Source: Planctomycetota bacterium (GTDB taxonomy: Bacteria; Planctomycetota; Phycisphaerae; Sedimentisphaerales; Anaerobacaceae). Taken from it: DNA of 62,651 bases. The notes under the pieces were generated by a model. The model was not told the DNA's origin. It made no database searches and saw nothing but the letters and a program-made list of their open reading frames with translations. This document shows, in pieces, positions 1 through 9,354 of the stretch. A program made the translations under genes and the position numbers. The first letter of the stretch is position 1. Every line of letters begins with the position of its first letter. The DNA lies in NCBI GenBank assembly GCA_019456195.1, contig VRUK01000019.1:1-62651 (forward strand), given 5' to 3'.

Positions 1-2
1 CA

Positions 3-3000
3 GTACTATTCCGGCAGCCGAAAAGTCTGCTTGTGCCCGGACAATATCAGAGCATAAATTCAGCAATCGATGCCTCCTACACTCACGGTGACAAAGTCAT
101 CGTTTCGGCGGGCACTTATTTCGGCGGCTTTGATTTTCAGGGTAAGGCGATTACCATCGCCAGCGAACATCCGGATGACCCCAGCTCTGTAGCTAGGACA
201 ATTATACAAACTTTCGGCGGTCCCGCCTTTACCTTCCAAAGCGGCGAAGGCCACGACTCCGTCTTAGACGGTTTTACAATTAGAGGCCAGGGTAGTACAC
301 AACCTCTGCTTGTATTCGGTCGTATGCCACTGGCCGATGGCGTGGGTACCCCCGGCGCGCCCGCTCTCGGTGGAGCAATAACCTGCCTTAACGGCAGTAG
401 TCCAACTCTGTCTCATCTGGTCATCGAAGACGTTGTTGCCCAAGGTCAGAACGGTGAGAACAATGCTGTTATCAATCCCGATCCTGATCCAGCTCCGGAT
501 CCATTGGATCCGCTGGATCCACTCGATCCGGCGGCAGCACCTTCTATACCGGATCCGAGCGACCCGAACCATTGGGCTCCGAACGATCCGAACAGGCCTG
601 ATATGCCAGATCCCGACGATCCCAATGCAGCGGCAGATGCAGTAGCAGATGGTTTCCCCGGTGCTGATGGCGAGCCTGGTGCGCTCGGTGAGCCTGGTGC
701 GGCCGGTGCGGACGGTATGGCCGGTTTGTCCGGTGGCGATGGTGGTGTTGCCTATGGAGGCGCGATGTATTTCGATGCCGATAGTTCTCCAATCATTCAG
801 AATTGCAAAATTATCAACTGTGCGGCCATCGGCGGCGATGGCGGTTATGGAGGGGCAGGTCAGAATGGTCAGGAAGGTCAGGGTGGTCAGCCCGGGCAGG
901 AAGGGCAGGAAGGCCAGGAAGGCGGCGAGGGCTTGAATGACGGTGCGCAGGGAGCAGGCGGTAACGGCGGAGTAGGTGGCGACGGCGGCATCGGCGGCAA
1001 CGGCGGTAGAGGTGGCGACGGCGGAAAAGGCGGCGAGGGCGGCGAAGCTTTAGGCGGCGCGATATATTTTGGCCCTAATTGCCGTCCGACGATACGATTT
1101 CTTGAAATTTTGAACTGCTCCACACGACAGGGACTGGGTAACTTCGGTGGCGATGGCGGCAACGGCGGTAACGCCGGCGTTGGCGCAGAATTTGCCGACG
1201 GCGGTGCCGGCGGCGACGGTGAGGCCGCAGGCGCAGATGGTGGACCAGGTGTGGATGGCGGCGGCGGTACCGGCGGTGACGGTGGTTTCGGCGGCAGCAT
1301 GGGTGTAAACGGCCAAAGGTCGTGGGCAGGTGCCATATACTATGCAGAGGGCTGTGAGGTTGAAATCGCAGATACTATTATTAGTGACAACGCTGCTGAA
1401 ACGATTGTTCTATTTTATACTTATGGCGGTGGTGACGGCGGTAATGGCGGCATCGGCGGCGACGGCGTAGGAGATGGCGCAGCCGGTGACGGCGGCATAG
1501 GCGGCGACGGTGGTTCAGGTGGTCCCCCACCAGGGATCGTCGTACCTGTTCCCGGTACTGGTGCCGGCGGTGGAGCTGGAGCCCCAGATCCCAATGACCC
1601 GAATGGAGTCAATACGGGTCCCGGCGTTGGCGGTGTTGGCGGCGACGGCGGCGACGGCGGCGGAGCGGGCGCGGATGGCCTGGATGGTTTTGTAATGACC
1701 AGTTTCACGCCGAGCTTCGGAGGCGCTAATTACTACGAAATCGATTGCAAAGTCAAAATTACGGACAGCACTATAAGCAACAACGCTTCAAGGCAAGTTG
1801 ACGGCACCGGCCAGGACGGCGGCGGCGAATTTTATGAGAGCGGATGCGAGGCTATACTGAATCGCTGTGAATTAACAGGCAACCTGGCCGGCTCCAGTGG
1901 AAGTGGAGGAGCTCAGTACTTTAGTGAATTCTGCATAGCGGAGCTTATTGACTGTAATTATGTCGATAACTCTTCCGGAGATGACGGAGGTGGATTGTAC
2001 TGGCCGTCCGATTGCTTAGTCGATATCAAGGACAGCGATTTCATCGGCAATTCGACTGTTGGGACTTTCAGCTCCGGTGGTGCAATATACGGTGGCGGTA
2101 TATGGGACCTGGATTCAGGACTGTGGAAAAACGACAGCGGGATAGCAATCGACAGCAGTTACTTTAGTAATAATGAATCAGCCTTCGGAGGCGCTTTGTA
2201 CTGGCATGGCGAGGGCGCAGAGATATCTATTTTAGACTCGGTAATCATTAATAATGTTGCTGAGCATGGCGGAGGTATGTACTGGAGCAGCGGGACACCA
2301 GTGATAACAGGCTGCAGTGTTATGGGTAATAGAGCCAAAGTACGCTGGTTAAATCCTGATCTTAGTTCCTTCGGTACAGAAAAGCCTTTCGGCGGCGGCG
2401 GTGGAATGTTCTGCTGGTCATCAGAGGCCAAGATTGAAAACTGCTTCATAACCGGCAATTCGTCTGAAGGCTCGGGTGGCGGTGTGTATTTCGGCGGTGA
2501 CCCAAGCGTACCGATTCTTAAAAACTGTCTGGTCAAAAATAACTCGGCCGTTCTGGACGGCGGTGGTATTGTCTCCTACTGGCTTGCTACACCAACGATC
2601 TCCAACTGTACAATTGTTAATAACAGGGCGAATGACCCGGCTAATAATAAGCACGGAAGAGGAGGCGGATTGTCCTGCTCTTATCAAAGCCAAACGACTC
2701 TTATTAATAGTATCCTCTGGGACAACGTCGGCACTCACGGCAACCAGATATCTGTTGGCAGCGATGATGAACCGTTCTATTTAGACAGACCTGCAACCCT
2801 AACCGTTTCTTATTCTGACATCCAGGGAGGACGGGGTTCTGAGGCTATCTATATCGAGCCGGGACGCATCCTCAACTGGTTAGAGGGTAATATAGACGCC
2901 GACCCGCTCTTTGTTGCATCGCACAGCCTCAGCCAAATAGCGGCCGGACAGGATGTGGATAGTCCCTGTGTCGATGCAGGTAGTAACCTGGTATCTGCTC

Positions 3001-6000
3001 TGGGCCTCGATGAGTTCACGACTCGCTCCGATGGTGTCCCTGATATGGGACAGGTCGATATAGGCCTGCATTATACCATCGGCGAAGGTACATATCGCTT
3101 GATTGTAAATACAGTCGGCGAGAACGGGACAGTTGAGCCGAGTGGCGGGACCTTCGATAAGTTCACTGTAGTTAAGCTGCATGCGACAATCGACCCGGGC
3201 TATCGGGTAAAATGGGTAGGCACTGATGATGACAGCTCTGTTGCTCTTAACAATACCGTGACAATGGATTCGAACAAGACTATTACCGTTGAGTTCGTAG
3301 AGTATCTTGGAAAGACTGTTACCGTTCCGGGTAACTTCCCGACAATCCAGGAGGCGGTTAATGCTGCTAAAGATGGTGATACGATTGTGGTTGATCCCGG
3401 CACATATTTCGGGGGATATCAAAGTGTCTCACTTGTGGTGGATAAGGCAGTTACTATCACATCGAGAAATCCGGACGATCCCAGCACTGTCGCGGCAACT
3501 ATTATTGATGGGTACTTAACTACTAATGATTTTGGTAACATTGGTGTTGTGTTTACATCTGATACAGATGCCAGAACAATCCTAAACGGCATTACAATAC
3601 AGAACTGCGGTGGACATATTGCCGATGGCGATGACGGTGACAGGGATGCAAATCATCCTAACGGTGAGGATGGTGGGGGCTTTGATGGTGTTGCAATACA
3701 CATTCAAAATGGAGCCAGTCCCATTATCAAAAACTGCATAATAAGAGACAATTTAATTGAGGGTGGTAATGGCGGAAACGGCGTGAATGCGGAAAGTGGC
3801 CCGCCGACTCTCAATGCAGGCCGAGGCGGCTGGGGCGGCTGGGCACATGGCGCCGGTATCTGGTGCGGCCCGGACAGCAGTCCGAAGTTTATAAACTGCA
3901 TAATCGAGAATAACACAGCCCGCGGCGGCAACGGCGGCAATGGTGGAGATGCTGACGCCGCCGGTGGCGAAGCCAACTACGGAGGAAACTGGAGCAGGTC
4001 TAATGCAATTGATTATGACCCCGATAGTGCTCTGGCCGAGTTTGTACCTGGTCACCTGTGGGAAGTCTGGGAATGGGATTCTGCACCTAACTACTCGCTT
4101 ATTTATGATGTCAACCTGGTCTCTTATTTCGGTGACTATCGATGGTACTCCGGATTTGGAGGAGGCGCATTTTGTGATATCGGAAGTAATGTTACTTTTG
4201 TAAACTGCGAAATCAGAGGGAACCGTACAGAGGGCGGAATGAGCGGGATTGGTGGCGTACTCGGTGGAGCCGGCAGGAATGTTGAACCCCTGGTTTCCTT
4301 TGAGATTCCAACTTTCGGAGCCGGTGTCTATTGTGCGGCTGAGTCTGTGGTAACTTTCACGGATTGTACATTTGAAGATAATATTGCTTCAGGACTTCCG
4401 GCAGGAGTAACTGATCCTAATCATAGTCTCGATCCATATCTCGGATATGGAGGCGGTGTATGTGCTGAGGACAGCGCTTCGGTTGTGTTTGTTGACTGCA
4501 ACTTTGTTGACAATCAAGCCGATTCCGGTGGTGGAATTTATACCGATAATTCAAATGTTACCATTGTGGACTGCAATATTACGTCCAATGAAGCACTCCG
4601 TGGCGGTGGTTTCATCGGCGTTAATGGTTTAATCAATATACTAAGCAGCAGCATTACTAATAACAGGGCGATTGGCGATGTTAACGATCCCAATGATGAT
4701 ACTATTCTCACTGACGGTGCCGGTTTATACTGCTGGCTGGGAGGTATCAACATCCAGGATTGCAACATCAGCGGCAATATAGCCGGATTTTCAGGTGGTG
4801 GCGTATATCTGCGTGATGTAAATACGGCATCATTGGTCAATAACTTAATTATAAACAACGGGGCCGGCAGAGATGGTGGTGGTGTCTCGGCCAACTGGTT
4901 TACCAATTCGATCATTTCCAACTGCACATTTGCCGGTAATGCCACATCGGGCTTCCTCGGTGAACCCAATAATACCGGTTTCGGTGGCGGACTTTACAAT
5001 TCTTACGAGAGCCACAGTGTAGTTACGAACAGCATCTTCTGGAACAATTTTGCCCTGAAAGGTGACGGAATTGCAGTGGGAGGCGGTTTCGAGTTTGACG
5101 AACGATGCGCGACGCTTTCCATTTCTTACAGCGGCATCAAGGATGGACAATCAGGTGTTTGGGTTGACGATGGGTGTACTCTCGACTGGGGCGATGGAAA
5201 CATCGACGCAGATCCATTATTTGTCGAAGGACCACTTGGTGATTACTATCTCAGTCAGATAAGTTCAAGTCAAGGCCAGAACAGCCCCTATGTTGATGCC
5301 GGCAGTGATTACTCAAGCTATGTCGGTATGTTAGGGCATACAACCCGAACCGACGAAGACTCCGATGCAGGTCGTGTCGATATTGGCTACCATCATCCGG
5401 CAGCGGAGCCATGCAGATTGTGTGACCTTGTGCTGGATGGTGTGATTAACTTCCGTGATTTTGCGGTAGTTGCCGACAGATGGCTTGAGGATAGTTGTTC
5501 AGAAGGGAATAACTGGTGCAATGGAGCAGATTTGACATCAGATATGTTTGTTGATATGAGGGATATAGCTTTCCTGGCCGACTGCTGGCTTGTCGAAGAT
5601 ACGGTTGCTCCGATACATGATCCAAGCAGGTGGGAAACAGAGCCTTATTTAAGCTCTGCAGGATCAATCACGATGACTGCTGAGACAGCTACCGATGCCT
5701 GGGGCTGGGAAGTTGAATATTACTTCGAAAGTATCAGTGAAGACGGCGGCCATGACAGCGGTTGGCAGAGGAGCCCGACATATACCGATGGAGGTCTTAC
5801 TGCCGGCGTTCAATACGGCTACAGAGTAACAGCACGAGATGGAGTGGGCAATGAAACAAAGTGGTCTGAAGTCCGTTATGCAGGTTTAGACAGCACACCT
5901 CCGGCCCCTGCTCCTTACATTGAAACCATCTTTGCTCTTTCTGAGACATCGGTTTCGATGGCATCGTCGGTAGCCATTGATGACAGTGAAGTTGAGTATT

Positions 6001-6524
6001 ATTTCCAGAGCACATCTGATGGCGGGCATGACAGCGGCTGGCAGGTTGATCCGAATTATATAGACATTGATCTTGACCCCAATACAGAATACTCTTACAG
6101 GGTCAAGGCCAGAGATACATCTGATTTTCTTAATGAAACCGATTGGTCAGCGACCGTTACTGTTAGAACCCTGGTTTCAGTGGATCTGATTGCTCCGACG
6201 CCCGATCCGATGACTTGGGACCCGACTCAGGACCCCAATGGCTTTGACGGGACACCCCGAGAGATTATGATTGATCCCAACGCACTTTACGGTTCCGGGG
6301 CCACGATGACAGCATCAGTGGCCACTGATGCCGGCGGCGGACCTGTTGAGTATTTCTTCGAGTGTACAACCAACTCGGGCTTTAGCAGCGGCTGGCAAGC
6401 AGGCCCGATCTATACCGTCCTGTTAGGAAGAAGCGGACAAGGCCATCGTTTCCGTGTGAAGGCACGTGATCAGTTCCGCAATGAGACTGCCTGGTCACCT
6501 GAGGAGAGGGCTGATCCTCCGTAG
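3..6524 (+). CDS. giant secreted beta-helix / dockerin / Fn3-like protein (5' partial)
   Basis: The frame is open to the left window edge. The GTG at 33 lies inside a conserved motif (LLVPGQYQSINSAID, compare TVPGNFPTIQEAV near residue 1093), so the true N-terminus is outside the window. Numbering from that GTG, I see two right-handed beta-helix modules (about 1-1010 and 1093-1790) with repeated 'GG..YW/YF' and 'I.NC.I..N' coils. A Listeria/Bacteroides-type repeat separates them (about 1020-1090). A dockerin-like pair follows (about 1795-1856, with DLVLDGVINFRDFAVVADRWL-type calcium loops), then three Fn3-like modules each containing 'DSGW' or 'SSGW' and 'YRVKARD'. The first helix carries a DP-rich segment (about 148-200) and four glycine-rich or collagen-like inserts (about 206-245, 265-340, 370-425, 463-552). 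It is probably an extracellular adhesin or polysaccharide-binding protein. The substrate is unknown. Confidence 0.85.
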   Translation, partial: VLFRQPKSLLVPGQYQSINSAIDASYTHGDKVIVSAGTYFGGFDFQGKAITIASEHPDDPSSVARTIIQTFGGPAFTFQSGEGHDSVLDGFTIRGQGSTQPLLVFGRMPLADGVGTPGAPALGGAITCLNGSSPTLSHLVIEDVVAQGQNGENNAVINPDPDPAPDPLDPLDPLDPAAAPSIPDPSDPNHWAPNDPNRPDMPDPDDPNAAADAVADGFPGADGEPGALGEPGAAGADGMAGLSGGDGGVAYGGAMYFDADSSPIIQNCKIINCAAIGGDGGYGGAGQNGQEGQGGQPGQEGQEGQEGGEGLNDGAQGAGGNGGVGGDGGIGGNGGRGGDGGKGGEGGEALGGAIYFGPNCRPTIRFLEILNCSTRQGLGNFGGDGGNGGNAGVGAEFADGGAGGDGEAAGADGGPGVDGGGGTGGDGGFGGSMGVNGQRSWAGAIYYAEGCEVEIADTIISDNAAETIVLFYTYGGGDGGNGGIGGDGVGDGAAGDGGIGGDGGSGGPPPGIVVPVPGTGAGGGAGAPDPNDPNGVNTGPGVGGVGGDGGDGGGAGADGLDGFVMTSFTPSFGGANYYEIDCKVKITDSTISNNASRQVDGTGQDGGGEFYESGCEAILNRCELTGNLAGSSGSGGAQYFSEFCIAELIDCNYVDNSSGDDGGGLYWPSDCLVDIKDSDFIGNSTVGTFSSGGAIYGGGIWDLDSGLWKNDSGIAIDSSYFSNNESAFGGALYWHGEGAEISILDSVIINNVAEHGGGMYWSSGTPVITGCSVMGNRAKVRWLNPDLSSFGTEKPFGGGGGMFCWSSEAKIENCFITGNSSEGSGGGVYFGGDPSVPILKNCLVKNNSAVLDGGGIVSYWLATPTISNCTIVNNRANDPANNKHGRGGGLSCSYQSQTTLINSILWDNVGTHGNQISVGSDDEPFYLDRPATLTVSYSDIQGGRGSEAIYIEPGRILNWLEGNIDADPLFVASHSLSQIAAGQDVDSPCVDAGSNLVSALGLDEFTTRSDGVPDMGQVDIGLHYTIGEGTYRLIVNTVGENGTVEPSGGTFDKFTVVKLHATIDPGYRVKWVGTDDDSSVALNNTVTMDSNKTITVEFVEYLGKTVTVPGNFPTIQEAVNAAKDGDTIVVDPGTYFGGYQSVSLVVDKAVTITSRNPDDPSTVAATIIDGYLTTNDFGNIGVVFTSDTDARTILNGITIQNCGGHIADGDDGDRDANHPNGEDGGGFDGVAIHIQNGASPIIKNCIIRDNLIEGGNGGNGVNAESGPPTLNAGRGGWGGWAHGAGIWCGPDSSPKFINCIIENNTARGGNGGNGGDADAAGGEANYGGNWSRSNAIDYDPDSALAEFVPGHLWEVWEWDSAPNYSLIYDVNLVSYFGDYRWYSGFGGGAFCDIGSNVTFVNCEIRGNRTEGGMSGIGGVLGGAGRNVEPLVSFEIPTFGAGVYCAAESVVTFTDCTFEDNIASGLPAGVTDPNHSLDPYLGYGGGVCAEDSASVVFVDCNFVDNQADSGGGIYTDNSNVTIVDCNITSNEALRGGGFIGVNGLINILSSSITNNRAIGDVNDPNDDTILTDGAGLYCWLGGINIQDCNISGNIAGFSGGGVYLRDVNTASLVNNLIINNGAGRDGGGVSANWFTNSIISNCTFAGNATSGFLGEPNNTGFGGGLYNSYESHSVVTNSIFWNNFALKGDGIAVGGGFEFDERCATLSISYSGIKDGQSGVWVDDGCTLDWGDGNIDADPLFVEGPLGDYYLSQISSSQGQNSPYVDAGSDYSSYVGMLGHTTRTDEDSDAGRVDIGYHHPAAEPCRLCDLVLDGVINFRDFAVVADRWLEDSCSEGNNWCNGADLTSDMFVDMRDIAFLADCWLVEDTVAPIHDPSRWETEPYLSSAGSITMTAETATDAWGWEVEYYFESISEDGGHDSGWQRSPTYTDGGLTAGVQYGYRVTARDGVGNETKWSEVRYAGLDSTPPAPAPYIETIFALSETSVSMASSVAIDDSEVEYYFQSTSDGGHDSGWQVDPNYIDIDLDPNTEYSYRVKARDTSDFLNETDWSATVTVRTLVSVDLIAPTPDPMTWDPTQDPNGFDGTPREIMIDPNALYGSGATMTASVATDAGGGPVEYFFECTTNSGFSSGWQAGPIYTVLLGRSGQGHRFRVKARDQFRNETAWSPEERADPP

Positions 6525-6549
6525 TAGAAACTGATACACCGTAGAATAA

Positions 6550-6587
6550 AAAAATCCGCTCACTGACTTATCAGCGAGCGGATTTTT
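6550..6587. terminator. bidirectional intrinsic terminator
   Basis: AAAAATCCGCTC (6550-6561) pairs perfectly with GAGCGGATTTTT (6576-6587). A further CTGA/TCAG stem closes the inside. The A-run before and T-run after the GC stem make it usable from both strands. It sits between the convergent beta-helix gene and aroC. Confidence 0.9.
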
Positions 6588-6627
6588 CATTTGCTCAAAG
6601 AAAAACCTGTCTGTCAGGTAGATACTC

Positions 6628-7950
6628 TCATTTGTCCTTTAACATCTGGTAGCCATAGTGTGCGAACAGGTGATCAAGTATCACCATTGCTGTGTAGTTT
6701 TCTGCGACCGGCCATATTCGAGCTACAATCGTTGGGTCACGCCTTGTAATAGCAGCCAGATCCTTGTTTTCCAGTGTGTATTTGTCGATTGTTTTCTGGG
6801 GTTTGTCAATAGTGGGTGTAGGCTTAACGGCAAGTTTAACCACAATTGGCTGGCCAGTAGAAAGGCCGCCTGTAATGCCGCCTGCGTTGTTTGAGTCAAA
6901 TATAACTTTGCCGTTTTCAGATCGCATCTGATCGTTATTCTCATAGCCGGTCATGTCTTTTACGGCAAATCCGGCACCGACCTCGACGCCTTTGACGGCA
7001 CCGATGCCGAGCATTCTGCCCAATTCGGCATCGAGTTTATAGAAAACCGGCTCTCCCAGACCTGCCGGAACACCGGTTACGACCACTTCAACTACGCCAC
7101 CTGCTGAATCACCTGTTTCTGCGATGCGGTTACAGGCATCAACCATTGCCTGGGCGGCGTCTATATCAGGACAGTTTACTATTGAGTGTACGTTATATTT
7201 GTCCCGCACTGCTTTTGCAGAGATTTTCGGGGCCTTATCTCGAATAGCATCGATTTCCTGTTCAATCTCGGCTAATATTCTGGTTTTTTCCAGAAATCTC
7301 ATATCCATATTTATGCGGCCTTTGGCATAAATCTCCTGATAAAACGGGTCGAGGTCATGCCGCATTTTTTTGTAATCATTGGTATATTGAAAGGCCTTGT
7401 CGATGGCTACGTCGGGGCATCGGACGCCGGCTATTTCCCTTACATAGGAAAACACTTCGATACCGCATTTTTTGAGGACTTTTTTGGCGACGTATCCGGC
7501 GGCCACGATGGTCGAGGTGTAACGTCCACTGAAAATCCCGGCGCCAATGGCATCGTCATCCGGGCCGTACTTTTTGAAGGAAGCATAAGATGCGTGGCCC
7601 GGGCGTGGTGTGCGATTAGTGTCCTGGTATTGCTTGATGTGAATGAAATGGCGATCCAGGTTGGGAATAAGAATTGCCAACGGTGTACCATTGGTGTGAT
7701 TATTATTTCCTGCGCCCTCGATAGTGTCCGCTACATTTATGCCGGAATAGATAACCGGAAGATCAGGCTCTTTTCGAGGACTGCTCAATTCGTCGGCACC
7801 GGGCTTCCTAAGAAGCAGGTCGCCGTATATTTCCTGTTCGGTCAGTAACATACCGGTTGGTACACCATGTATGAGAGAACTCAGGCCTTCCTGGTAAGAA
7901 CCTCCGGCTACTGTTACCTGAAAACAACGTCCAATGTGACAACCAATCAT
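6628..7950 (-). CDS. aroC: chorismate synthase
   Basis: Converts 5-enolpyruvylshikimate-3-phosphate to chorismate with reduced FMN, the last shikimate-pathway step, in the cytosol. At 440 aa it is somewhat longer than the common 360-400 aa forms. Family signatures visible are the N-terminal 'GxSHG'-equivalent region (here less canonical: SYQEGLSSLIHGVP), 'NNNHTNGTP', 'RPGHASYASFKKYG' and 'GAGIFSGRYTSTIVAAG', and a C-terminal 'GGITGGLSTGQPIVVKLAVKPTPTI'-like block (residues about 355-385). It lies 35 bp downstream of aroA on the same strand, which supports an aroA-aroC operon. Identification is secure; the exact start is the first ATG of the frame. Confidence 0.93.
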   Translation of the reverse strand: MIGCHIGRCFQVTVAGGSYQEGLSSLIHGVPTGMLLTEQEIYGDLLLRKPGADELSSPRKEPDLPVIYSGINVADTIEGAGNNNHTNGTPLAILIPNLDRHFIHIKQYQDTNRTPRPGHASYASFKKYGPDDDAIGAGIFSGRYTSTIVAAGYVAKKVLKKCGIEVFSYVREIAGVRCPDVAIDKAFQYTNDYKKMRHDLDPFYQEIYAKGRINMDMRFLEKTRILAEIEQEIDAIRDKAPKISAKAVRDKYNVHSIVNCPDIDAAQAMVDACNRIAETGDSAGGVVEVVVTGVPAGLGEPVFYKLDAELGRMLGIGAVKGVEVGAGFAVKDMTGYENNDQMRSENGKVIFDSNNAGGITGGLSTGQPIVVKLAVKPTPTIDKPQKTIDKYTLENKDLAAITRRDPTIVARIWPVAENYTAMVILDHLFAHYGYQMLKDK

Positions 7951-7985
7951 TTTTACTTATTCTCCTGAAATTAATAGTTTATAGT

Positions 7986-9272
7986 TTATTGACAGTTTAG
8001 TATTTCCATATTTGCACCGAGACCCTTCATCAATTCCACGTAACCGGGAAACGTAACGCTGATTGCCTCGGCGGTATCTATGGAGCATTGAGCATCCATG
8101 TTCATGCCTGCCAGGGACAATGCCATTACGATTCGATGGTCAGCCCAGCCGTGTAGTTCAGCGGGTTTGGGCTGACTGGAGCCTATTATAAGGCCATCCG
8201 GCAATTCTTCAACATCTATGTCCATTTTTTTCAACTCTTCGGCCATGCATTTGATTCGGTCGGTCTCTTTGCTGCGTGCCTGGGGGACGTTCAGCAGTTT
8301 GGTTGAGCCTTTGGCAAAAGCTGCGGTAACGGCCATAGCGGGCAGTGCATCGGGGGTTTTGTTCATATCAAGCTCGGCGCCTTTGAGTGTCGCTGCTTTA
8401 ACTGTTACTGAATTCGGGCCAATACTAATATCGGCCCCCATTGCTTTTAGGTAATCAACCACTGCTTTGTCGGGCTGACTATCTGTAAAATCCAATCCGA
8501 GCAGGGTTACTTGCTCTGCTGATATGGCGGCAGCGCAAAGAAAGAATGTGGCGCTGGAAAAGTCGGCTGGGATTGTGGCATCGAAAGCCTTGTAGCTTTG
8601 ATTGCCTTTGATTTTGAATGTACGCATCTGTTGGTTATCGTATTCAATCTGCTGCTTGTCGAGCCAGTCGAGTGTCATTTGTACATAACCTGGCTCGTTG
8701 AGCAAAGTAACGTCTATTTCGGTATCTTTGGACGCCAAGGGTGCACACAAGAGTAAACTGGAGAGATATTGACTTGTGGCTGCGGCTATGGCGGTTTTTC
8801 CGCCTGTCAGTTTTCCCGTTATTTCAACAGGTACTTTGCCATTGTTTTTAAGGCTTGTGCATTTGGCGCCGAGTTCGCCGAGAGCATCGATTAACGGTCC
8901 GACCGGGCGGGTCTGAATTTGTTCATCGCCGGTGAAAGATATGGTTTGGCCGGCCCGGGCCAGTGAAGCCGAACCCATTGCTATACGCAGGGTTGTGCCG
9001 GAATTGCCTACATCGATGATTTTCAGTGGAGTGTGAATTTTTCCGCCTGTGCCTATAACCTTCCAAAGCCTGGGGTCAGATGTGTTAATCTCAGCGCCTA
9101 AGGCCCGATAGCACGCCACTGCTGCCTGTGTATCGCTTGAATCCAGTGGATTATGGATTAGGCTTTCACCTGCTGCTAATGAGGCGACTGCGACCGCACG
9201 TATAGTGTGCGACTTGGAGCCTGGAATCAGCACCGTTCCTTTTAACCGTGATTTTTTTACAATCAATTTCAT
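7986..9272 (-). CDS. aroA: 3-phosphoshikimate 1-carboxyvinyltransferase (EPSP synthase)
   Basis: Transfers the enolpyruvyl group of PEP to shikimate-3-phosphate. At 428 aa it has the usual length. The two-domain inside-out barrel is signalled by the N-terminal 'LIPGSKSHTIRA' substrate-binding lysine motif, 'NSGTTLRI' (phosphate-binding loop), 'SSQYLSS'-like 'ATSQYLSSLL', and near the end 'KETDRI' and 'DHRIVMALSLAG'. It is the upstream gene of an apparent aroA-aroC pair on the minus strand. Confidence 0.95.
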   Translation of the reverse strand: MKLIVKKSRLKGTVLIPGSKSHTIRAVAVASLAAGESLIHNPLDSSDTQAAVACYRALGAEINTSDPRLWKVIGTGGKIHTPLKIIDVGNSGTTLRIAMGSASLARAGQTISFTGDEQIQTRPVGPLIDALGELGAKCTSLKNNGKVPVEITGKLTGGKTAIAAATSQYLSSLLLCAPLASKDTEIDVTLLNEPGYVQMTLDWLDKQQIEYDNQQMRTFKIKGNQSYKAFDATIPADFSSATFFLCAAAISAEQVTLLGLDFTDSQPDKAVVDYLKAMGADISIGPNSVTVKAATLKGAELDMNKTPDALPAMAVTAAFAKGSTKLLNVPQARSKETDRIKCMAEELKKMDIDVEELPDGLIIGSSQPKPAELHGWADHRIVMALSLAGMNMDAQCSIDTAEAISVTFPGYVELMKGLGANMEILNCQ

Positions 9273-9354
9273 AATATTGTTCTTGGTATTGTGTATGGCA
9301 CGTTTTTATCAGAAATGTCGGAAAATTAAAAGAAGATTTTAAGAACGGATTTGC

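Noticed and set aside
887..1708. Long proline-rich open frames on the minus strand
   Set aside because: They are the antisense of the GGC-rich glycine repeats, with no start signals or domain resemblance.
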